Assembly (NCBI GenBank): GCA_949775045.1
Contig: OX459099.1
Span: forward strand, 3,579,067-3,643,066
DNA length: 64,000 nucleotides
Reading direction: 5' to 3'
DNA from: Metridium senile
Lineage: Eukaryota; Cnidaria; Anthozoa; Actiniaria; Metridiidae
Position numbers and translations under genes: made by a program
Part shown: one piece after another, positions 53,644 to 64,000 of the stretch
Layout of the letters: every line of letters begins with the position of its first letter
Position numbering within the stretch: position 1 is the first letter of the stretch
Notes under the pieces: generated by a model
Databases searched by the model: none
The model's input: the letters and a program-made list of their open reading frames with translations, nothing else
Told to the model about the DNA's origin: nothing

Positions 53644-53938
53644 ACTAATATACACCCTTTCCGAGAAACTTTGTCACCCGTGAAGGGAAAGGCTACAAGT
53701 TAGTAGCGCAGGGGATTATGGGTTACATATGTATACTTTATTAGAACGCAGGTATTTCATGGCCACATTGCTACACTTGTCAATATGTTCTTCAGAAATG
53801 TCCATTTTGACTTATCAAACAACAAGAAAGGCGTTCCAAATGCTTATTTAGTTTCTAAACTTATCCATGATCCTTTGCGCCACTAGCTTGTGTGCTTTTC
53901 ACGGTTGACAAACTTTCTCGGAAAGGGTGTATATTAGT
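53644..53938. mobile_element. MITE (nested cluster, third)
   Basis: Ends ACTAATATACACCCTTTCCG and CGGAAAGGGTGTATATTAGT are perfect 20-bp inverted repeats, followed inside by AGAAACTTTGTCA-type pairing. Confidence 0.8.
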
Positions 53939-54355
53939 AGCCGCATCGCTGCCTAAAATAATATTGCCTAAGATTTTGTCGCTCAAATTGCATCGTATTT
54001 AGACTGATTTTCTTTACCTTGTGTCAGTGTCAGTATGTTTTATGTTTCTCTTATGGCTGCAGTGTATTTGTGCGATGCATTCAGATGTACTATTGTGCCA
54101 TAAACTGCCTTCGTTATCAAGGGATACAGGATCGGTGATGTCACCTTTATCTAACCATTGTTGATCCATGTTAACTTGGACACCTACATCGGAGTTATCC
54201 GCTAATATATTTATAAAAAGATTCAAATATCCTTATTATTGTGATGATTATCTTGTTATTATTGCATCAGGCCCGTAGCGGGGAGAGGGGCCAGGTGGCT
54301 CGACCGCTCCCCCCAGATTTTTGCCCACTAAAATGAGTGATCAGCATCATTATTA

Positions 54356-54899
54356 TATATCCTATTCAAACTCGTTTTCTTATTGGTCGAGAGCACGTCA
54401 CGTGGAGGGAAATAGATCGATCTATTCCCCGCGCGTGTAATAAATCCACGTGAGAGGGGAATAAATCCACGTGATCAGGTCAAAGTCCATCGAAAGTTCG
54501 TGTGGCGCGTTTGCAAACTCAAAGTAACCACCAATTTAAACTCCAACTTATAAGTAAACAACAAACATTTTCACTTAAAATAAAACATTACATTACTGTC
54601 ATTTGACATTTTTTGGTCGACTAAAAACTTTGTAATGTCATATTACATTTCAATTTTCTCCACGCTTTGCAATTCATAACGAATTTTTTTTCGTAAATAA
54701 AATATTTTCAAAATAGAGTGAACATTTTTCTTCGTTTGAATAGGGTATATAATAAAACACTTAATGACTGATCCCTCGGGAAATCAGTTAGTTTTGTTTC
54801 CCTCGAATCTCAATGTTTCCCTCGGCCGGAGCCTCGGGAAACATTGGGATTCTCGGGAAACAAAACTAACTGTTTCCCTCGGGACCAGTCATTAAGTGC
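54356..54899 (+). mobile_element. 544-bp composite element, copy A
   Basis: Starts TATATCCTATTCAAACTCG and ends CCAGTCATTAAGTGC, flanked by TTATTA on both sides. It is composite. The first 390 bp have inverted ends (CCTATTCAAAC...GTTTGAATAGG). The last 150 bp are a hairpin (AACACTTAATGACTG...CAGTCATTAAGTG) centred on GGCCGGAGCC. Nearly identical to copy C. Confidence 0.85.
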
Positions 54900-54908
54900 T
54901 TATTATTA

Positions 54909-55452
54909 TATATCCTATTCAAACTCGTTTTCTTATTGGTCGAGAGCACGTCACGTGGAGGGAAATAAATCGATCTATTCACCGCGCGGGTAATAAATCC
55001 ACGTGAGAGGGGAATAAATCCACGTGATCGGGTCAAAGTCCATCGAAAGTTCGTGTGGCGCGTTTGCAAACTCAATGTAACCACCAATTTAAACTCCAAC
55101 TTATAAGTAAACAACAAACATTTTCACTTAAAATAAAACATTACATTATTGTCATTTCACATTTTTTGGACGACTAAAAACTTTGTAATATCATATTACA
55201 TTTCAATTTTCTCCACGCTTTGTAATTCATAACGATTTTTTTTTTCGTAAATAAAAAATTTTCAAAATGGAGTGAAAATGTTTCTTCGTTTGAATAGGGT
55301 ATATAATAAAACACTTAATGACTGGTCCCGAGGGAAACAGTTAGTTTTGTTTCCCGAGAATCCCAATGTTTCCCGAGGCTCCGGCCGAGGGAAACATTGA
55401 GATTCGAGGGAAACAAATCAACTGATTTCCCGAGGGACCAGTCATTAAGTGC
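54909..55452 (+). mobile_element. 544-bp composite element, copy B (hairpin inverted)
   Basis: Head-to-tail with copy A and sharing TTATTATTA between them; TTATTA also follows on the right. The 390-bp part is in the same orientation as in A and C, but the hairpin core between TGACTGGTCCCGAGGG and CGAGGGACCAGTCA reads as the reverse complement of that in A and C (GGCTCCGGCC at its centre). Confidence 0.85.
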
Positions 55453-55641
55453 TTATTATATCATAGCATCGTACGTATCATCATTCTTACATGATTATAA
55501 TCGTTTTAATAATCATAATCGTCACAATCATGACCATTGTCATCATCATTATCATCATTGCCTCCATCATCATCATCATCATTATGTTTATAATCACTTG
55601 TGTATTTGTACTTAAATTTAAGGTAGCTTCTAATTTTCCTT

Positions 55642-58600
55642 TCATTGATAATTACCTTGTAGTTTGCAAACAAACTTTGAGTTATAGAATAAGATAACAG
55701 TCACCAAACCAGCCACAGCTGCTATCCCTGGAGCAATGCTCTGCACTTGACGTACATACTCGTTACACTGTGAACATGCATCCCTGTAGACAAAATATAT
55801 GTTTATCATGCAGTACTCCGCCTGCAGTAAAAAAAGAGTTCTGTAGCAATATATTAATAAATTATAGAGTACAAACACTAAAAGTGTGCAATACTTTGTA
55901 CTATTTACCACTAAATAGTGTTGATTGAACAATAGAGAACAAAACAATTTGCATAATTTAGCAGTATTTAGTGGTATTTATGTTGCACACTTTTAGTGTT
56001 TGTACTCTAGTAACACAGAGCACAGTATATATACTTACACTTGATGGTCACGTGGGTTGAGCTCCTGGATGATTGCTATGACAACACCGCTGGACACTTT
56101 GTCCGAAAAGCTAATGGCTCCGTATATAAAGGCTCCGCATTTCTGAGTAAAAAAAAAAGAGTTGTCAGTGATCAATGGCCATGATAAATATGGTGGTGAT
56201 AATGATATGATAGAGTACAAACACTAAAAGTGTGCAACATAAATACCACTAAATACTGCTAAATTATGTAAATTCTTTTGTTCTCTATTGTTTAATCAAC
56301 ACTATTTAGTGGTAAATAGTACAAAGTATTGCACACTTTTTAGTGTTTGTACTCTATTGATGATGATGATGGGAGTGGCAACAACGATAATGATGATCAT
56401 TTTGAGGTTGATAATGATGACAACGATATTGATTAGATAAAATATGATGATGGTGGTGATAACAATAATGATGATGGCGGTGACAATGGTGATAAGAATG
56501 ATGATGGTGATAACAGTGATGGTGGTGGTGATAACGCAACCTCGTTCCCAGGGCCCTCTCCCTTCGCTTTTGGGTGGGGCGGGAACGGTGATGATATGAT
56601 GGTGATAACAATGATGATGATGATGATAACAAATGATGGTGGTGATAACGATGATGATGATGGCGGTGACAATGGTGATAAGAATGATGATGGTGATAAC
56701 AGTGATGATGGTGGTGATAACGATGATGATATGATGGTGATAACAATGATGATGATGATGATGATAACAAATGATGGTGGTGATAACGATGATGATGGTG
56801 ATAACAATAATGATGATGATGGTGGTGATAACAATGATGGTGATGGTGATAATAATGATAATGATGGTGATGACAATGATGATGATAAATGTACCTTATC
56901 ATGACCAACAAGGTCTGCAATCATTGACAATGACGTCACTAACATGATAGAAGCACCGCTGCCCATTAATACCGTAGCCCCGTAAACGGCATTGCGCATG
57001 TCCACAGACTGGAAGTAAAACCACACGCATGCGCCGATGAATGTCGTTCCACCAATGATGTAAGTTATCTAAGAAAATACTAAAATTATGATATCTGAAA
57101 TATCTAAATCGGACGAAATAGTGAAGTATAATAACTTTGTTTTTTTAAGTTTCTTGAATTGTAAATAATGTGTGTGTGTGTTAATTGGTAATAAAAAACA
57201 ACAACTTTGTTTTAAGTAAATAATAATTCCATAATTTCGATATCGACATTTCGTCATTTCACTGCATGCACACAATATATATTTTGCTGGATATTTTCTA
57301 TTTTTAAATTGTTATTTATACCTTCTGTCCTAGTTTTTTACTGAGAGTCTTGACCAGTAGACTTGCTAACACACCGCTGATGAGAGCTACCAATGGGAAA
57401 TACGCAATGGCTTCCTGTGAACAAACATCTTACATATAGTTGCTAAAGGCATTCTTACACTGTGCATTTTTTCAGGAATTTGTCTCGCAATGCCGTACCG
57501 AGACAGAGGCATGCACTAAATGGCGCGTTTCTAAGAGACATGCCAATGTGACGTAAGCAACGCGCTGCAATGTGATGTCATTATTGTGTTGCTAGGGGGC
57601 ATACAATTGTGACGAAAGTAACGCGTTGCTATAGTTACCTTTTCAAAGTTAAGTGTTTCTGTGAGATACAAAGGGAGATATGACTGTGATATGTTCACAA
57701 CCAAACGAGTACACATGTAGACCATTGCAGTCTGAAAAACACAGAATAATGATTTGATGAAGATATGATATCTTTGTGGTACAATAAGCAATCGTATTAT
57801 ATATTATTATCATCATGATATCATCATTTAATAACCGGAAAAAAGCATATACAAAGTAATATATATCAAAACACAAAGAATAAACACATTGGGCTCATTC
57901 TTCTCCTACAGTATTATATGGATAATAGTGTTTACCGGAGACTAAACACTCGTATTTTCCATACTTTTACTTGTGATGATATGAAAAAGTTATGTAACAA
58001 ATGTCCCGTATGTACGCGCGCGTCGTTAAATTATTGTTTTAAATTATTATTTTTTGCGCTCGCTTGTAAAATATTGTTTTCACCACTCGAAAATAAAATG
58101 CATATCTTTGTGCCACCGTGTAAAACCCTGTATGTGATTCTCTAAAGTAGATAACATAATACTCCAGTTTCACGTTATCTAGTACCGCTGTACTATTAGA
58201 CAAAAGGCGCATTTGCACAGGCTAAGCCTCGATTTGTTGTCAAACATTCGCAAATCCCAAGCAAAGTGCGATAAAATGTTATCACATTTGAATCTACTCT
58301 TAATTGAGACTATCCCTGTGCAAATGCGCCTTTTGTCAAATATTACGGCGGTGCTAGATATCATAACTGGTCTGATTGATGGAAAATGTTTTAGTCTCGC
58401 CCCAGGGTATTTCAACTATATCGGGTACCTTGTAAAGTCCGGGACTTTTCAGCCATTCTATACGGGATTTCTGTAAAAATGGCGGTGATGTACTTCTCTC
58501 AATAATTGTAAAACCATGGTCATTGGTACAAGAATTTGTGCAATCATGATCAGCGAGTTCCCTTGTCACGCAATCACATTTTGTAACGCCATCAATGCCT

Positions 58601-61600
58601 GTATTATTTGTACAAGAACTTGAACAATCAGTGACTTCTCTTATCACGCAATCACATTTTGTAACGCTATCAATGCCTGTGTTATTTGTACAAGAACTCG
58701 AACAATCAATGACTTCTCTTGTCACGCAATCACATTTGATAACCCTTTGAATGTTTGCCATATTTTTTAAAGAACTTGAAGAATCATCAGTTGCTTGGCT
58801 TGTCACGCAATTGCATTTGGTAACGCTATCACTACTTGCGTTATCTTTTGTCACGCTGTCATTTATAGTCTTGTTAACTGTCACGTAATCGCTGTCAGCG
58901 GCATGCATGATATTATTTGTCTTTGGAGAACCGTTGCATTGTGGTAAGGATTGTACTTCTAGTTCTTTGTTAATTGCGGTAGTGTTGGTATCTAGTGCAT
59001 GGTTGATGAAGTGATGTTCATCTTTTGTAGACGAAATGTCAGGTAACGAAAGGACACTCGCTGAAAATTAACAAACAAAAGTTGGAATAATTAATAAATA
59101 AGGTTATTGCTGGAATATTGAAGACATAAAACTAATAGTACTCGTGCAATGAATAAAGATTTGACAGTGGGAGTATTTTTTGTTTTTTTTCCTCTATTGC
59201 ATCTTTTATATTTCTCCGCTTCTTTTTGTGTTATTCGCTAGTTATAGCTTCCTTCCTTTCGTTCTTTCGAATTCTTTACTTACTTCGGCTTCCTTTTTTC
59301 CCTCCTTTATTCTCTTTTCTTTTCTTTCCTATCTTATTGTTTCTTCCTTCCTTCCTTCCTTCCTTCCTTCCTTCCTTCCTTCTTTCCTTCGTTACTTTCT
59401 GTTTCCCTTCCTCGTTTCCGTCCCTTCTCCATCTTTTCCAGTACAACTGTCCTTTATTAATTCTTCCCTTACTCCTTACGCCCTCGCTCTTTTGCTTTCC
59501 TGGATCCTTACTTTCTGCCTGGTTTCATCTTAACTTTTCACAGCTATCAGTTCAGCAACACTGTCATTCTCAGCGTCGAAACACACACATGTAAAAATGT
59601 CTACATACCACTTCCCTGAGGACCACTAGGTGACAGACTGTTTTCCTTTTTCTTGGCAAGACGTTCCAAGTACCCTGAAGACGGTGGCTCTTTGATAACC
59701 ACATGGAAAATGAAATTACTGATGTTCCCAGATACGATAATGATGAACGACAGATACTGCAGAGAAAGACACAATTATTAAACAATGGGAATGGCATGTC
59801 TGGCTCTGTTCAGCAGAACAATAGAAAACAATAGAATTAGCATAAAATATCCCTATTAGTACCATTTGTGTAGGACACTTTTAGATCTGAATATATAAAT
59901 AAAAAACTAAAATCAATTAATATTAACTTTAATTACCATAAATTCCCTCCAGACTTTTGGTGTTATTTTGTATTCAGAACTCTGCCCCAGCAATATCCAA
60001 GTAGCCCCATATGCATATATGCCACACAGAAACGTGACCGCTGACCTGCAAGGATTGAATATTGGGAATTATTATATATCCTATTCAAACTCGTTTTCTT
60101 ATTGGTCGAGAGCACGTCACGTGGAGGGAAATAAATCGATCTATTCCCCGCGCGGGTAATAAATCCACGTGAGAGGGGAATAAATCCACGTGATCAGGTC
60201 AAAGTCCATCGAAAGTTCGTGTGGCGCGTTTGCAAACTCAAAGTAACCACCAATTTAAACTCCAACTTATAAGTAAACAACAAACATTTTCACTTAAAAT
60301 AAAACATTACATTACTGTCATTTGACATTTTTTGGTCGACTAAAAACTTTGTAATGTCATATTACATTTCAATTTTCTCCACGCTTTGCAATTCATAACG
60401 AATTTTTTTTCGTAAATAAAATATTTTCAAAATAGAGTGAACATTTTTCTTCGTTTGAATAGGGTATATAATAAAACACTTAATGACTGATCCCTCGGGA
60501 AATCAGTTAGTTTTGTTTCCCTCGAATCTCAATGTTTCCCTCGGCCGGAGCCTCGGGAAACATTGGGATTCTCGGGAAACAAAACTAACTGTTTCCCTCG
60601 GGACCAGTCATTAAGTGCTTATTATTATCATAAATGCATAAGCCATTAGTTAAAGGATATAAAAATGAAATGGATGAATGAATGAATGAATGAATGAATG
60701 AATGAATGAATGAATGAAATGTATGAAATGAAATGTATGAATGAATGAATGAATGAATGAATGGATGAATGAATGAGTGAATGAAATGTATGAATGGATG
60801 GATGAATGAAATGGATGAATTAATGAAATGGATGAATGGATGGATGAATGAAATGGATGAATTAATGAAATGGATGGATGGATGAATGAATGAATGAATG
60901 CACGAAAGAATGAGTGAATGAATAAATGAATGGATGGATAAATTAATTAATTAATCAGATTAATGTGATAAGTTAACGAAATAATGTATGAAGGAACAGA
61001 TGGATGGATGGATGGATGGATGGATGGATGGATGAATAAATAAATGAATGGATGAATGAATGAATGAATGAATGGTTGGATTGATGGACGGATAAATCGA
61101 ATAAATATATAATGGATTACTGAACTAATACGATACAAAAGTAGTGATCGGCATAAGCTGAATATTCCTTTTGGCCCTAAGTACAAACTTCGCTTCTCAC
61201 ATTTATTTATTTGTATCAGATTCGGCACATGCGAGACGCGACGTTTGAACTAGGCCTTAAACAAAACAATATATAATCATTCTTAAACATCCTACTGTGT
61301 TAAACAACTGTAATGATCTCTTTTTTCAACATGTGTAGTTGATACAATAGCTTACAGCAGAACATATATAATCTCAATGTGTTGAAAGATTTGACATGCA
61401 TTGTGTAATATGAACTGCCTTTAGTGGACTTTGCGCACACAAAAAAAAACAGCGATAAAATAGTGGCTCTCTGCAGGTAGTGCGACCTTGGTGAAACTAC
61501 AAGCACGTGAAGCCCATTTAAGATTCCTAATTTAGCGATTTTTGTCTAGCACAGGCTAGAAAATAAAAGTCAAATTGCAATGTAGACCCTTCTACGCAAA

Positions 61601-62585
61601 ATGTATGCGCAAAATTTTCAGCTACAAAAAATATATGTTTAGACGCAAAGCTGTTCTTTTGAAGCAGAGGTCAACTGTTTTTCATGTCAGTGATCATTTC
61701 AAAAAGAGAGCCCAACCGAGTAACATAGCGAAACGCCGCGACACTACTAGATTATAAAGACATTACCAACCGGATAATCAACATAGAAATAACTATTGAT
61801 AAAACTGTGGTCATCCGGTTCCCCTCTCTCTGTATTAAAACTAGCGATGATGTTTTTGTAGATGTATTTTCTCTTTGAAAAGTTGTTTTCTCATCATTTT
61901 TTCTTGCACTTTTCCTGCAACCGACTAATTAAGCATGAAGTAGGTGCTAAGAGTTGTTTTCACGCCGGATATAACAACCAAAAAAGTGCACGAAAGCTAC
62001 TCTAGATTCAAATGGCTAAGGTAGAAGTCAAGAGTACAGTACTTAGTTATGGTCAAGATACATTAGTGAAAACTACTATGACTTTCATCACCTTATTGCA
62101 TTAAGCTCCACTCGTTCGTTGTTTCGTCGTGCTATCTCAGGAATCAATGCTAAATGACTTATCTGCACGCATCCCCAGCCAAACTGAAACACGGCTGCAA
62201 TACCAACATAGTAAACCATCTTAACTAGATCTTTCGTAACATCCTTCAGTAGATGGATTAGCAACAATGGAAAAGTAACTGTTACAAGAATACTCCCTAT
62301 AAGGTGCCAGATTTTTCGACGCCCGTATCGACACACAGTTCGATCACAGATTATCCCTATAAACGGTGTAAAAATCCCATCGGCGATTTGACCCAGGAGA
62401 ATCACAAGTCCCGTGTGTCGGTTTGAAAGCTGGACGACTTTAGTGAGGTAGATTATTAGGTAGCTGAACCAGAAACTGGAAACGAGGTCGTTGAGGACAT
62501 GGCCAACTCCATGAGCAGCGCGCTGTGGTAATGGTAGCCTTTCTTTCTTCTTTGTACTGCGTCTGTAGTTTTCTTGCTTCTCCAT
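55642..62585 (-). CDS. MFSD12: MFSD12 major facilitator, lysosomal cysteine importer family, 9 exons
   Basis: MFSD12 is a multipass transporter of lysosome and melanosome membranes, needed for cysteine import in mammals. Exons: 62092-62585, 59937-60045, 59609-59756, 58429-59060, 57639-57731, 57322-57414, 56895-57068, 56039-56142, 55642-55783. Total 1989 nt, 662 aa (human 480). Exon 1 carries AAHGVGHVLNDLVSSFWFSY, the loop GRRKIWHLIG and FQFGWGCVQISHLALIPE. Exon 5 has MVYMCTRLVVNISQSYLPLY, exon 7 VTSLSMIADLVGHDK, and exon 8 GAFIYGAISFSDKVSSGV, all matching the family. The exon 8 donor must be GTAAGT at 56038, two bases beyond another GT, to keep frame into exon 9. The extra length sits in exon 4, in the central cytosolic loop between the two six-helix halves, as a cysteine-rich tandem repeat. 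The gene is divergent from the WBP2-like gene. Confidence 0.92.
55865..56009 (+). mobile_element. TA-flanked MITE family 4, copy A (MFSD12 intron 8)
   Basis: 27-bp perfect TIR starting TAGAGTACAAACACTAAAAG and its complement ending CTTTTAGTGTTTGTACTCTA. The total of 145 bp with TA at the borders suggests a Tc1/mariner-type non-autonomous element. It ends about 30 bp from MFSD12 exon 8. Confidence 0.8.
56211..56356 (-). mobile_element. TA-flanked MITE family 4, copy B (MFSD12 intron 7)
   Basis: The same element in inverse orientation, 146 bp, about 70 bp beyond the other side of exon 8. Differences from copy A are a handful of bases (AATTTGC versus GTAAATTC-type, one extra T in a TIR). Confidence 0.8.
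56357..56890. repeat. GATGGTGATAAC minisatellite (MFSD12 intron 7)
   Basis: About 530 bp of GAT triplets with GGTGGTGATAACGATGATGA units; a block of about 140 bp is duplicated (56590 and 56730). It abuts the exon 7 donor. Confidence 0.85.
56534..56588. mobile_element. Transposon-end fragment inside a GAT microsatellite
   Basis: CGCAACCTCGTTCCCAGGGC then CTCTCCCTTCGCTTTTGGG interrupts an otherwise pure GAT/GTGATAAC array. It is a GC-rich word resembling short foldback termini. Confidence 0.4.
58173..58366. mobile_element. Foldback MITE in MFSD12 intron 4
   Basis: Arms GTTATCTAGTACCGCTGTAC, then AGACAAAAGGCGCATTTGCA at the left and the complement TGCAAATGCGCCTTTTGTCA ending CGGTGCTAGATATCATAAC at the right. 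Confidence 0.75.
58460..58790 (-). repeat. MFSD12: In-frame 26-residue Cys-rich tandem repeat inside MFSD12 exon 4
   Basis: A 78-bp unit encoding VTKCDCVIREVTDCSSSCTN plus NTGIDG is repeated about three times, with older, more diverged copies before it (VTKCNCVTSQATDDSSSS, VIKCDCVTREVIDCSSSC) and a decayed copy after it. Each full unit has four Cys in a C-x-C-x7-C-x3-C pattern. Frame is preserved through all copies and the flanking transporter sequence, so the repeat is translated. It lies in the predicted cytosolic loop before RIEWLKSPGLYK. Confidence 0.85.
59340..59390. repeat. TTCC microsatellite (MFSD12 intron 3)
   Basis: About ten TTCC repeats within a longer pyrimidine-rich strand (59165-59450). 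Confidence 0.8.
60075..60618 (+). mobile_element. 544-bp composite element, copy C (MFSD12 intron 2 side)
   Basis: Same length and orientation as copy A with only a few substitutions. TTATTA flanks it at 60069-60074 and 60619-60624. It lies in MFSD12 intron 1, 30 bp upstream of exon 2 in transcript sense. Confidence 0.85.
60668..61090. repeat. ATGA/ATGG microsatellite (MFSD12 intron 1)
   Basis: ATGAATGA, GGATGGAT and AAATGTATGA blocks right beside the 544-bp element copy C. Confidence 0.85.
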
Positions 62586-63520
62586 TGTAAAAACTGAGAG
62601 TTATAATGTTCTTTTCACAGTCAAAAGAAAGAAGATCGCTTCATTCATTGGTAACCGGTAAACTAGGGAATTCGCTAAATGGTTCGATATGTCACGCGAC
62701 GTTTAATGTTACAACGACTACCGTGAGTCGCACGTTTGACAGTTATGTCCGTCAGACTCAAAACATGCAATATGAACAATGATGTACCTTCTTCTCTCCC
62801 TGCTTACACAGGGCTGACATGTTTCTATTGACATCTGTTTAAACAATCCCGCATGTTTGTTGTTTCTGATGTTCAAATATAAAAGTCACGTACATAATTT
62901 CACGCGGCGAACACCCGGCGGTTTGTTATTTCATCCCTTTCATTTCAATTCTCATTCATTTAAATAAGCATTTCGAATCCATTTGTAAGAATCAGCTCAG
63001 ACCACTGCAAAGCTAGACGTCGTAGTTTTGAAACTCGCTTGATTCTTGAAATGTCGTCATAAAAGTGTTGTCATAGTGATGATGATTGTAAATTGGAAAG
63101 CGCGCGCACTTTTGGCTGTCCCTTTTGGAATTAACTTTTGTGAGATTATTCTGTAGTACACTTGTTTGTACTTTAATAAACTTGATTTTCAATCCTAATA
63201 ACAAAGAAGATTAAAAACGAAGCAAATAAGGGACAATTGAAACGAAATTGTGATACATTGTAGTATGAAAACACATGCGAAATGCACAACCAGAGAGAAA
63301 GAAAGCATCATAAAAATGGCATCCTTGTCAATTTTTTGCCCTCATCTCGTTTATCTCAAAATCGTGGAACTTCGTCATGCACAAAAACAGATATCTTTTT
63401 CTGGGTTGCCTGTGTTATTTTAAACAGAGGAGACCTGGTGACTACACCTTCAAATTTACGTCACTTCAAAATATACAAGGAAGAACTCGAAATGTTGTGC
63501 TGAAATTTCATGAGAAAAGA

Positions 63521-63760
63521 ATGTCTATAAACAAAATTGAATGCTCCGATGGTCGGTTAACTCTACATGGAGACTAGTAAGTCACATTTCACTCGAAATA
63601 TTCTCTCTTTTGTGTTAAATTTGACCGATTTTTAACGACAAATGTCGATTCTAGTGTTGTCTACCACCAAGATGGCGTTCAGTTTGAACTAGAAGGAGAT
63701 AGCATCCCAGGCTTTCTTAAAGGATCTAGAAAGGGAAATATCTTTGTTTCAACAAATCGA
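63521..63760 (+). CDS. WBP2: WBP2-like GRAM-domain protein, first two exons (partial)
   Basis: WBP2 is an adaptor that binds WW domains (YAP, TAZ, Nedd4) through C-terminal PPxY motifs and acts as a nuclear receptor coactivator; its N-terminus is a GRAM/PH-like domain. Exon 1 is 63521-63576 and exon 2 is 63655-63760, with a GTAAGT donor at 63761 in phase 0. The 54 residues read MSINKIECSDGRLTLHGDYV at the start, then VQFELEGDSIPGFLKGSRKG, which matches the WBP2 block preceding YLTPYRV. The start is set by family resemblance (MALN versus MSIN); the frame is open upstream to 63377. The PPxY part would lie beyond the right edge, so WBP2 versus WBP2NL or another GRAM protein cannot be settled. 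Confidence 0.72.
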
Positions 63761-64000
63761 GTAAGTGTAAACCCTAAACAATCCATCAAACAGCTTTTTC
63801 GCTCGAAGCCACTAAATATACATCGTAATGCTCACTTCATCATCACAGGAGAAATTTTGCGTCATCTGCTTTTCATGATTCAGCGAATTTTGCTCAGTTT
63901 TAGCGTACATTTTGAAATGAAATTTGAACCGTTTGTTATCATTTATCACTGGGTTATTTTTTCATATAACTGTGAAATGTCCTTCCTAATTTTGGTCGTA

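Larger units (their letters stand above)
53207..53990. repeat. Direct repeat pair flanking a nest of foldbacks
   Basis: GCCTAAAATAATATTGCCTA plus AGATTTTGTCGCTCAAAT occurs at 53227-53264 and again at 53952-53989, preceded by TTAG[A/T]AGCCGCA in both. Between the copies lie three foldback elements. Confidence 0.75.
52128..55641. other. Repeat-filled intergenic region between RINT1 and MFSD12
   Basis: No gene is visible. The region is a stack of repeats: a 65-bp satellite, several nested foldbacks (53262-53938) and two tandem 544-bp elements (54356-55452). Each is listed separately. The MFSD12 3' UTR should lie just left of 55642. Confidence 0.6.

Noticed and set aside
56354..57026. His- and Ser-rich frames of 188 and 197 codons
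   Set aside because: They are microsatellite-derived extensions of MFSD12 exon 7 past its GTACAT donor.

Overview
The window is nuclear DNA of an animal: AT-rich, with many short exons joined by GT-AG introns, and packed with inverted-repeat transposons and microsatellites. Seven recognisable metazoan genes are present. Their spliced frames close without a frameshift. Several repeats (a GGCTTCA...TGAAGCC tRNA-headed repeat, foldbacks carrying the word GGAAACTAGCGAG, foldbacks with CAAACGGCTTCAACA ends) look to me like families common in anthozoan cnidarians. That taxonomic guess rests on memory, not on a search.

Layout, left to right. (1) Minus strand, about 222-8026: the N-terminal 369 codons of a Miro/RHOT mitochondrial Rho GTPase in 16 exons; the 3' end lies off the left edge. 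(2) Minus, 9918-11145: a two-exon TOB/BTG antiproliferative gene with a PAM2-like motif and two perfect CREs upstream. (3) Minus, 16224-22738: a RAC1 GTPase with two alternative terminal exons, about 96% identical in their core but with different CAAX tails. (4) Plus, 23644-37999: a complete DNA ligase I, 28 coding exons, 999 aa, with a PIP box and a perfect E2F site just upstream. (5) Plus, 39024-51955: RINT1, 13 coding exons, 753 aa. (6) Minus, 55642-62585: MFSD12, 9 exons, 662 aa, with a cytosolic-loop expansion made of a cysteine-rich 26-residue repeat. (7) Plus, from 63521 to beyond the right edge: the start of a WBP2-like GRAM-domain gene.

RAC/LIG1 and MFSD12/WBP2 are divergent pairs about 0.9 kb apart. 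LIG1 and RINT1 are co-oriented with about 1 kb between them. The genes are mostly functionally independent: mitochondrial trafficking, mRNA deadenylation, actin signalling, DNA replication, ER-Golgi tethering, lysosomal cysteine import and a transcriptional adaptor. This is not an operon-like system.

The rest is mobile and repetitive DNA: more than twenty foldback/MITE-type elements, a truncated LINE inserted in a MITE with a 12-bp target duplication, SINE-like elements, a three-copy 544-bp family flanked by TTATTA in which one copy has its hairpin inverted, a 65-bp satellite with a 195-bp higher-order period, and long intronic microsatellites. The most interesting points are the RAC terminal-exon duplication, the Cys-repeat loop of MFSD12, the hairpin inversion in the 544-bp family, two local duplications inside LIG1 that each captured the 3' end of an exon with its splice donor, and a cluster of perfect CRE palindromes at the 3' end of RINT1.
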